From NCBI GenBank assembly GCA_947448095.1, contig CANFNN010000115.1:1-8468 (forward strand): 8,468 nt of DNA, given 5' to 3'. The translations under genes were made by a program, and so were the position numbers. The first letter of the stretch is position 1. Each line of letters opens with the position of its first letter. Below the pieces are notes generated by a model that searched no databases, was not told the origin of the DNA, and saw only the letters and a list, made by a program, of their open reading frames with translations. Positions 1 through 5,308 of the stretch are shown piece after piece. Origin of the DNA: Bacteriovoracaceae bacterium. GTDB taxonomy: Bacteria; Bdellovibrionota; Bacteriovoracia; Bacteriovoracales; Bacteriovoracaceae.

Positions 1-152
1 AAAAGGATGGCGGTATCAGCGTAACCAATTGATATTACTATAAAAAGTAGCCATAGGGCCAAACCTATAATTAGGACAGCACCACTTAAGCATGCCCAAA
101 GAATTGCTCCAAGAAGGCAACAGAGTATGAATAAAAATAAGGTCACGCGCAT
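1..152 (-). CDS. N-terminal fragment of an integral membrane protein, function unknown
   Basis: An open frame begins with ATG at 152 and runs off the left edge, giving 50 complete residues. The visible part starts MRVTLFLFIL and is almost entirely hydrophobic, with two likely membrane segments at about residues 3-21 and 24-43 separated by a short Ser-Gly turn. The frame then becomes more polar (GYADTAIL), as if leaving the membrane. No convincing Shine-Dalgarno precedes the ATG; a GGA lies about 11 bases upstream. The frame stays open a further 16 codons upstream, but that stretch has no ATG, GTG or TTG. Two N-terminal membrane helices followed by a soluble domain occur in many families, including M48 membrane peptidases. 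The fragment is too short to choose among them. The gene is divergent from the BFD-like gene at 336. Confidence 0.55.
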   Translation of the reverse strand, partial: MRVTLFLFILCCLLGAILWACLSGAVLIIGLALWLLFIVISIGYADTAIL

Positions 153-335
153 AGGGCTTAAAGTCCAAATATTTGGCAGGGTTATGTCTAGTTTATCACT
201 TCATAATTCTTATTTGCATTACTTTATTACAGCCTCAAGGCATTCTCGTGGACAAAAATTCCTCCTAGGGCTATAAATCAGCAACACCTTTTGAATCTTT
301 ATTAAGATTTATTTTGCAATGTGACAGAGTAGTTC

Positions 336-575
336 ATGGATAAAGATTTTCTCAGTCAGATTGATAGACTTGATGAGTTGATAGTCGTTGATAAATTACT
401 ATCAGACGAAACTCTGATATGTGAATGTTTTTGCGTGAATGTCTCGGATATCAGGGAAACTTGCCGGCCATTAGGCGCAGTTGATCTGGGCGTTTTGCAG
501 GATAGATTTAATCTCGGGCATGGTTGCCAGGGATGCTTAAAAGAATTTGATACGTGGGTAAGTAAAATATTTTAG
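336..575 (+). CDS. BFD-type [2Fe-2S]-binding protein
   Basis: This 79-residue cytoplasmic protein carries the four-cysteine pattern of bacterioferritin-associated ferredoxin (Bfd) domains: C31-x-C33 near the start of the domain and C64-x2-C67 near its end, about 31 residues apart as in Bfd. The core reads CFCVNVSDIRETC, then GHGCQGC. In the family these cysteines hold a [2Fe-2S] cluster used for electron transfer, in E. coli to release iron from bacterioferritin, and elsewhere as a module of nitrite reductases and other oxidoreductases. A leader of about 28 residues precedes the domain and is not part of classical Bfd. Two extra cysteines (C29 and C43) are present. No bacterioferritin gene is visible, so the partner is unknown. 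The next gene starts 23 bases downstream on the same strand, suggesting co-transcription. The Shine-Dalgarno (AGAG) is weak. Confidence 0.8.
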   Translation: MDKDFLSQIDRLDELIVVDKLLSDETLICECFCVNVSDIRETCRPLGAVDLGVLQDRFNLGHGCQGCLKEFDTWVSKIF

Positions 576-598
576 TTGTTTAGTCTGAGGAGTTTCCA

Positions 599-1435
599 AT
601 GGCTTTTGAACGTTTGTTATTTGGTACTGCAGGTGTTCCTAACAGTACTGTGAAGAAGAACAACCCAGTTGAAGGCGTTAAGCGCATTCATGAACTAGGT
701 CTTGATTGTATGCAACTTGAGTTCGCTCATGGTGTACGCATGAAAGAAGAGATTTCTTCAGCACTTCGTAAAGTCTCATACGAGCTGGGTGTTCCACTTA
801 CTTCTCATGGTCCTTACTACATCAATTTAAATGCTCGTGAACAAGACAAGATTGACTCATCAGTTGAGCGTATTATTCAGACAGCAAAGATTTCAGATCT
901 TTGTGGAGCTGAATCAATGACTTTCCATGCTGCTTTCTACATGAAAGATTCTCCTTATGATGTTTTTGACTTGGTTGAAAAATCTCTTAACGTAATTGAA
1001 GAAAGACTTTCGCGTCTTGATATTGAAATTGAACTTCGTCCTGAACTTACTGGCAAGACTTCTCAGTTCGGTTCATTAGAGGAATTGATCAGTCTTTCAA
1101 AGTCTGTTACTAGCTGTAAGCCATGCATGGACTTCTCGCATCTTTATGCACGTACAGGATCAGTAAATGATTACAAAGGTTTCTGCGAAACGCTTGAAAC
1201 CCTTAAGAGTGAGCTAGGTGCCAAGGCGCTTGAAGAGATGCACATTCATATTTCAGGAATTAGTTCAAACTCTAAGGGTGACTTAAAACACCTCAACCTT
1301 GAGAAGTCTAAATTCAATTGGAAAGAGTTGATGAAGGCACTTAAAGATATGGACTGTCGTGGGTATGTAGTTTGTAACTCGCCAAATTTAGAAGTGGATG
1401 CGGCGATGTTAAAGCAATATTACGTAGCTCTTTAA
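599..1435 (+). CDS. Endonuclease IV-like (AP endonuclease family 2) TIM-barrel protein
   Basis: This 278-residue protein has the length and motif order of endonuclease IV (Nfo), a zinc TIM-barrel enzyme that cuts DNA at abasic sites. Positions matching the Nfo metal ligands are H70 (TSHGPYYINL), H110 (TFHAAFY), E149 (ELTGK), D178 and H181 (MDFSH), H215 (MHIHISG), and D228 and H231 (GDLKH). The place of the last ligand, Glu261 in E. coli, is filled here by Asn260 (VVCNSPNLE). Other members of the superfamily are sugar isomerases, but the His and Asp set fits the Nfo branch better. GAGGAG at 587-592, six bases before the ATG, is the best ribosome site in the window. Arginine is almost always CGT and glycine mostly GGT, unlike neighbouring genes, which suggests high expression. 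Nuclease activity is not assured, given the ligand change. Confidence 0.8.
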   Translation: MAFERLLFGTAGVPNSTVKKNNPVEGVKRIHELGLDCMQLEFAHGVRMKEEISSALRKVSYELGVPLTSHGPYYINLNAREQDKIDSSVERIIQTAKISDLCGAESMTFHAAFYMKDSPYDVFDLVEKSLNVIEERLSRLDIEIELRPELTGKTSQFGSLEELISLSKSVTSCKPCMDFSHLYARTGSVNDYKGFCETLETLKSELGAKALEEMHIHISGISSNSKGDLKHLNLEKSKFNWKELMKALKDMDCRGYVVCNSPNLEVDAAMLKQYYVAL

Positions 1436-1457
1436 AAACAAATTTAAGTCGAATTTT

Positions 1458-1489
1458 AAAAGGCTCTGCATATTTGCAGGGCCTTTTTT
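1458..1489. terminator. Bidirectional intrinsic terminator
   Basis: A 13-bp stem (1458-1470 with 1475-1487, one G-T pair) encloses a four-base TATT loop. It is flanked by A-rich sequence on the left and a T run at 1484-1489 on the right, so it works in both directions. It sits 22 bases after the endonuclease IV-like stop and just beyond the stop of the converging gene at 1493. Confidence 0.9.
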
Positions 1490-1492
1490 ATT

Positions 1493-1915
1493 TTAAGCAG
1501 ATTTCAACCATTCTTGTGGGTTAAGAAGATCATGAAGATGGGCATCTTCACCTTGTTTGAGCCCGATGATGTAACAAAATCCATGATCGTGAGTTATTAG
1601 TAGTTTTTCAATCGATTGCTTCCAGGCAGACTTTATAACCAAAAAGAAACTATCGACGTCATTTTTCTCATCCAGCAAAGTATATTGGGCATGGGAATTT
1701 TCCACAGAAAAAATTGACCAATTGACCGGAACATCTAAGTCACCAAATGGAGTCGCGAAACGAAGAATTTGAGTTTGTGGGATAAACTCACCTTTTAAGA
1801 AATTCAAACCGTAATCATTGAGTTTTAACTCAAGACTAGATAATTCAACCTCACCACTTTTGTGTAGTTTTAGCGTTTCATCAAGTAAGAAGGTTACAAA
1901 GTCCTTATCAGACAT
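1493..1915 (-). CDS. Hypothetical 140-residue soluble protein
   Basis: I do not recognise this protein. It has no signal peptide or membrane segment and is probably cytoplasmic. An N-terminal half with charged, likely helical sequence (residues 1-40) precedes alternating hydrophobic and polar stretches that look like beta strands, for example QTQILRFATPFGDLDVPVNW at 48-67 and a histidine-rich turn THDHGFCYIIG at 108-118. These histidines with H126 and H128 could bind metal, but no family motif supports that. GGAGAT five bases before the ATG supports the start. It is the last gene of a three-gene run behind the lipoprotein (43-base gap) and ends directly at the bidirectional terminator. Confidence 0.75.
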   Translation of the reverse strand: MSDKDFVTFLLDETLKLHKSGEVELSSLELKLNDYGLNFLKGEFIPQTQILRFATPFGDLDVPVNWSIFSVENSHAQYTLLDEKNDVDSFFLVIKSAWKQSIEKLLITHDHGFCYIIGLKQGEDAHLHDLLNPQEWLKSA

Positions 1916-1958
1916 AGAATATCTCCACTAACTTCATCGGTTTATTGGCCTGTTAACT

Positions 1959-2399
1959 TTATTCAAGTGGATTAATGGGCTCTAGGCTTTCGTGATAGGT
2001 CTTGATATTGCTCACATCAGAAATCAGCCACTTATTTTCAATCTGGACCATCTCAGCTATTTTTTTAACTTCAGAAGAGAATTGGGCTTTTTCATCAGTC
2101 TTAGTTAGGTAACTTACTGAATAAGTGATGAAACATTTTTTATCATGGCAGGATTTTGAGAGTATTTTGAAACTATCCATTTTTATATTTTTCATGTCCG
2201 CAAATTTTTCAAAGTCTTCTGGTGACATATTTTCAAAACTTTGGAGCATCTTGCCCGTCACTCTTTCTAGGACAAATTCACGATCAACCACTTGACCGAT
2301 GCGAGAATCGACAAAATCTTTCAGTGCAGCCTCAGGACTGAGGTCGTTTTTCATACACGAACTAGCGATTAATATTAGTAACAAAACAATCAGTTTCAT
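1959..2399 (-). CDS. Small lipoprotein with a possible NTF2-like fold
   Basis: The 146-residue product begins MKLIVLLLILIASSC, a short lipoprotein signal peptide ending at C15, which would be lipidated after cleavage by signal peptidase II. The mature protein starts with SPEAALKDFVDSRIG, a pattern typical of small exported NTF2-like or DUF4878-like lipoproteins, followed by helical sequence and then strands from about residue 73. C84 and C89 (SKSCHDKKCF) could form a disulfide in the periplasm. The C-terminal part (VQIENKWLISDVSN) matches the closing strand usual in NTF2-like domains. The fold assignment is by pattern only. Its ATG overlaps the TGA of the PilZ-like gene by four bases (ATGA), so the two are translationally coupled and may act together at the membrane. 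Confidence 0.8.
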   Translation of the reverse strand: MKLIVLLLILIASSCMKNDLSPEAALKDFVDSRIGQVVDREFVLERVTGKMLQSFENMSPEDFEKFADMKNIKMDSFKILSKSCHDKKCFITYSVSYLTKTDEKAQFSSEVKKIAEMVQIENKWLISDVSNIKTYHESLEPINPLE

Positions 2400-3124
2400 C
2401 TTAGCCTTTCTGGTTTGAAGCCCAACTCTTGAATGAGCTCATTGAATTCGGACCAGTTAAATACATTAAGCCCTTTCGTGCTCACACCAAATTTTATGCC
2501 AACGCCTGTTAAATCAATAGAGTGAGCAACAAGTTCCCCCTGCTGTTCAAAAAGGCGGCCTTTGAAATCAATAACTACCTTTAAGTCACCCGATTGACTC
2601 ATGGGTTTAGAGAGTTTAATAAAGCATCCCTCCTCGTCCCAATTGGTCAGGTATCCAGAAAGGGTTGAGTCAGAATGAACTATGGAACAAGGAATTTCTT
2701 TAAGTATTGGATCAAATAAATCAGACGAAGAATAATTAGCATTGAGGCTCGCTAGGGCCAGGTAGTGACTATAAAGCTGATAAAGAAAATATGATATAAC
2801 GGCATAAAAAAACAAGGCGATCACAATGATCTTATTAAATTCGATAAAAATTCCTTCAATAACTTTATAACTAACGATCAGAGTGCAAAAGGAATAGGCC
2901 GGAACCGACCATCGGTGATGCTTCCAGATGAGTAAGCCACACGTTATCATGGGAAAAATAGCATACCAAAACAGTTCAATACTTTTTTTCAAATAAGCCA
3001 GGGAAAAGGGAGAAAGGTGATGCCTATAAGCATACTGTAAATAAAGAAATATAAAGGAAAGACCCATAAAAAGAATTAAATTGAAAACGAGGACATCTTT
3101 TTTTTTTACTTTTAATGCTTCCAT
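2396..3124 (-). CDS. Four-helix membrane protein with a C-terminal PilZ-like domain
   Basis: The 242-residue protein has four predicted membrane segments at about residues 11-31, 49-67, 75-95 and 98-118, then a soluble region from about 130. The soluble part looks like a PilZ beta-barrel: CSIVHSDSTLSGYLTNWDEEGCFIKL at 146-171 in broken form matches the [DN]-x-S-x2-G segment, and IDLTGVGIKF at 203-212 matches the closing strand. PilZ domains usually bind cyclic di-GMP through an upstream RxxxR and the DxSxxG motif. Here no RxxxR is visible before the barrel and the serine is aspartate, so binding is doubtful. A GGTGA about ten bases upstream can serve as ribosome site. A run of ten A residues lies in codons 6-9. 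It leads a three-gene run with the lipoprotein and the 1493 gene. Confidence 0.8.
   Translation of the reverse strand: MEALKVKKKDVLVFNLILFMGLSFIFLYLQYAYRHHLSPFSLAYLKKSIELFWYAIFPMITCGLLIWKHHRWSVPAYSFCTLIVSYKVIEGIFIEFNKIIVIALFFYAVISYFLYQLYSHYLALASLNANYSSSDLFDPILKEIPCSIVHSDSTLSGYLTNWDEEGCFIKLSKPMSQSGDLKVVIDFKGRLFEQQGELVAHSIDLTGVGIKFGVSTKGLNVFNWSEFNELIQELGFKPERLR
3098..3107 (-). repeat. Ten-base homopolymer tract in the PilZ-like coding region
   Basis: Ten T on the plus strand, read as ten A in the minus-strand gene, spans codons 6-9 (V-K-K-K). Tracts of this length are prone to replication or transcription slippage, and a one-base change would frameshift the gene near its start. Confidence 0.9.
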
Positions 3125-3139
3125 CTTATTTTTTCACCC

Positions 3140-3153
3140 TATAATACTATTAT
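3140..3153 (+). promoter_or_regulatory. Consensus -10 box of a leaderless ferredoxin promoter, within a palindrome
   Basis: A perfect TATAAT at 3140-3145 ends six bases before the ferredoxin ATG at 3152, which places the expected transcription start on or next to the A of the ATG. No Shine-Dalgarno lies between. No good -35 hexamer is visible. The box overlaps a perfect palindrome, ATAATA-C-TATTAT at 3141-3153, so -10-like hexamers (CATAAT, TATTAT) also face the divergent PilZ-like gene, whose start is only 27 bases away. Confidence 0.6.
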
Positions 3154-3337
3154 GTCTCATACTTTCTTAGAAATATCATCCATTTGTATTGCTTGTGATA
3201 ATTGCCGATTGGTCTGTCCCGAAAATTCAGTTATCACTAATGGTGTGGATTACGCCATCGATGCTTGGAGCTGTACTCATTGTGGTCTATGCATCGAGGC
3301 ATGCCCTGTTGATTGCATTAAAGAATCCAAAAACTAA
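3152..3337 (+). CDS. 2[4Fe-4S] bacterial-type ferredoxin
   Basis: This 61-residue protein has two complete four-cysteine motifs: C12-x2-C15-x2-C18-x3-C22-P and C41-x2-C44-x2-C47-x3-C51-P, the pattern of ferredoxins with two [4Fe-4S] clusters. It should act as a soluble low-potential electron carrier in the cytoplasm. C55 (PVDCI) is an extra cysteine. The size is typical of the family and there is no fused domain. No oxidoreductase partner is adjacent. The gene stands alone on the plus strand: 27 bases separate its start from the divergent PilZ-like start, and its TAA overlaps the stop of the convergent nucleotidyltransferase by three bases, leaving no room for a terminator on either strand. 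The mRNA is probably leaderless. Confidence 0.92.
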   Translation: MSHTFLEISSICIACDNCRLVCPENSVITNGVDYAIDAWSCTHCGLCIEACPVDCIKESKN

Positions 3338-4287
3338 ATAACCTCTTCGACTATTGAGTTCCACCAAATTGATTTCCCACTCATTTTTTTAGCTGGTTGT
3401 TTTGAAATGATAATACATGGGTTTGAATCAAGCTCGAAAGAATCAGGTGCAAGATTGATGACTCGACTTGCTTTGGCGTTGTAGGAAAATTTTAAAAGAT
3501 CTATTTTCCATGTTTTCATGGCTTTCTCCGTAACTAAAAATCTCAAAAACGGATGATTTGAATTAGAGGAATAAGTTTCTAGAATTCGAAAACAAGTTTC
3601 CCAGTAGCGATTTACCGTTCCAAAATCCCAATAATCGACATTTTCTAAAAGCAGCGCCGGAATCTGCTTAGCTTTAAAGGAACATACGCTCTCAAAGAAT
3701 GAACTCACTCCCTTCACAGGAGAAAGCTGGGCCAGGTCAATGTATGAAATTCCAGTATAAGTTTCAATTTTTGAATTAGGAGCGATGTCTTTATTTTTGA
3801 TGATCCCTTTCACTTCTCTGTTGGTATTAATCTCAAGAGCATTGTAACCAGAGCTTGAATTTACAAAATAGGAAAAGATGAGAGCAGCCGATTTAGAAAA
3901 AGGCTTTAAAATGTTTTCCATGTCTTCTTTTTTTAAATAAAAGAATTGATCCGCATTCAATATCAAAAGCTTCCCTTTATATTTCACCTCTGGGAGACTT
4001 GCAAGATTATGAACAGCACCACCAATATCTAAGATTTCGGGCTTTTCCCATAAGAAAACCACATCTTCGAAGATCGATTTAGATTTGCAAAATTGCTCAA
4101 TCTCTTCGCCCATGAAATGCAAATTAATGTAAATCTTCTTTGCGCCTAGATAGCGAGCGTAAGCAACTTGTAATTCGAGAAGAGATTTTTCGAATACTGG
4201 CCATAGTACTTTTGGCAATTTCTCGCCAATTTTTCCCATTCGGGTGCCAAAGCCAGCTGCCAGAATTAGACAATGATCAATTTGCAT
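3334..4287 (-). CDS. murU: MurU-type sugar-1-phosphate nucleotidyltransferase with a C-terminal extension
   Basis: Residues 1-235 form a nucleotidyltransferase domain. The nucleotide loop is LAAGFGTRMG (9-18) with PK at 25-26, a GGA at 89-91 contacts the base, NAD at 111-113 supplies the first metal aspartate (D113), YTGISYID is at 177-184, and WDFGT at 220-224 supplies the second (D221). The order matches MurU, which joins UTP and MurNAc-1-phosphate to give UDP-MurNAc in peptidoglycan recycling. The preceding AmgK-type kinase is the known partner and is the main reason for this substrate call; on sequence alone GlcNAc-1-P or mannose-1-P remain possible. Pseudomonas MurU is about 223 residues; this protein has 317, with about 80 extra C-terminal residues I cannot assign. 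Its start overlaps the kinase by 11 bases and lacks a good ribosome site, so translation is probably coupled. Confidence 0.82.
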   Translation of the reverse strand: MQIDHCLILAAGFGTRMGKIGEKLPKVLWPVFEKSLLELQVAYARYLGAKKIYINLHFMGEEIEQFCKSKSIFEDVVFLWEKPEILDIGGAVHNLASLPEVKYKGKLLILNADQFFYLKKEDMENILKPFSKSAALIFSYFVNSSSGYNALEINTNREVKGIIKNKDIAPNSKIETYTGISYIDLAQLSPVKGVSSFFESVCSFKAKQIPALLLENVDYWDFGTVNRYWETCFRILETYSSNSNHPFLRFLVTEKAMKTWKIDLLKFSYNAKASRVINLAPDSFELDSNPCIIISKQPAKKMSGKSIWWNSIVEEVI

Positions 4288-5308
4288 AATAATTCTGAAA
4301 AAGTTTTGTTTTCAGCTCCGCATAGCGAGGATTATCCATCATGGTTCTTCGTATTTTTTCCATAGCGAAACCAATATATTTTAAATACCGGTCATCTTTT
4401 CGCCAGTTATAAATATAACAAAAACTTCCAACCGCTTTGAACACACGCTGGATTGTCATGTCCTGATAAAGGGATTCAAATTCCTCATAACTTTTCTGGC
4501 CATGAATAGATGGATCAAGATTTTCAAAATAGTAGCGTTTAAGTTTTTGTCGATTCTCTTCTTTTATATCGTAATAGCAGTCCTCTAAAAGAGAGACTAA
4601 ATCATATTGAGGAATCCCCCAACGAGCATCTTGAAAATCAATAAAAATGTATTTATCATTTTTCACCATAATATTTCTCGAATGAAAATCTCTATGGGTA
4701 ATGACCATTTTTTGATCTGCAAGTCTTTGCATAATTGGATTAAATAATTGCTCTAGGTCAGAAAGAAGTTCTTCATCCTGACACTTGTTAAAGAAATTGA
4801 AAAAATATTTGAACGTAAAGCGAGTCTCGTCCATAAACTTTTGATGATCAAATTTAAGCTGAAACAAATGAGAGTTTTTAACGGCCGTTTTAGGAATACG
4901 GTGAAGTTCGAGTAATTGATCAATAATCACTTTATAGATCTCAAACTCTTCCTCGGTGGTACGCAGTCCTGAAATATGGTGAAGCAAAGTAACATTGCCT
5001 AAATCCTCCTCGAGCAGGTAACCCCGGGTTAGGTTATGGTCGAGAATTTGAGGCACTCGAATATGATTTTGGGCCAGGAAATGCTGAACTGACATGAAGG
5101 GATGTTTTTCCATTTCTTCATCAAAAGGATTATCTAAACAAACAACATAACTGTCCTTGTTCGTAAAAATTCGATAATAGCGGCGAGTGGAGGCATCACC
5201 AGTTAACTTATCCACTTCTTCCAGCTTTTCATTACTTAAAATCTCTTTATCTTGAGTTTTGTTAAATAGCTCTTCAATAAAAAATCGCTCTGCTTGTTCT
5301 GGCTTCAT
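4277..5308 (-). CDS. amgK: AmgK-type anomeric MurNAc/GlcNAc kinase (aminoglycoside phosphotransferase fold)
   Basis: The 343-residue protein has the aminoglycoside phosphotransferase kinase fold. LTGDASTRRYYRI at 35-47 is the N-lobe nucleotide region typical of AmgK, HRDFHSRN at 205-212 is the catalytic loop with D207 as base, and DFQDARWGIPQYDLVSLL at 224-241 carries the metal-binding D224. In Pseudomonas AmgK phosphorylates the anomeric hydroxyl of MurNAc (and GlcNAc), and MurU then makes UDP-MurNAc, bypassing MurA and the fosfomycin-sensitive route. The MurU-type gene directly follows with an 11-base overlap, which strongly supports the assignment. The ATG shares one base with the stop of the M48-like gene (TAATG), and GGGAAG lies five bases upstream. 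MupP, the MurNAc-6-phosphate phosphatase of that pathway, is not in this window. Confidence 0.87.
   Translation of the reverse strand: MKPEQAERFFIEELFNKTQDKEILSNEKLEEVDKLTGDASTRRYYRIFTNKDSYVVCLDNPFDEEMEKHPFMSVQHFLAQNHIRVPQILDHNLTRGYLLEEDLGNVTLLHHISGLRTTEEEFEIYKVIIDQLLELHRIPKTAVKNSHLFQLKFDHQKFMDETRFTFKYFFNFFNKCQDEELLSDLEQLFNPIMQRLADQKMVITHRDFHSRNIMVKNDKYIFIDFQDARWGIPQYDLVSLLEDCYYDIKEENRQKLKRYYFENLDPSIHGQKSYEEFESLYQDMTIQRVFKAVGSFCYIYNWRKDDRYLKYIGFAMEKIRRTMMDNPRYAELKTKLFQNYYAN

Noticed and set aside
150..200. Similarity of the frame upstream of the ATG at 152 (LPNIWTLSPMR) to the start of CDP-alcohol phosphatidyltransferases
   Set aside because: That stretch has no usable start codon, and the visible downstream sequence lacks the family's D-x2-D-G motif where it would be expected.
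225..275. A minus-strand AGGAGG near 265 followed by a very short reading frame, possibly a leader peptide
   Set aside because: The frame is only a few codons long, depends on a TTG or ATT start and leads to no attenuator-like structure.
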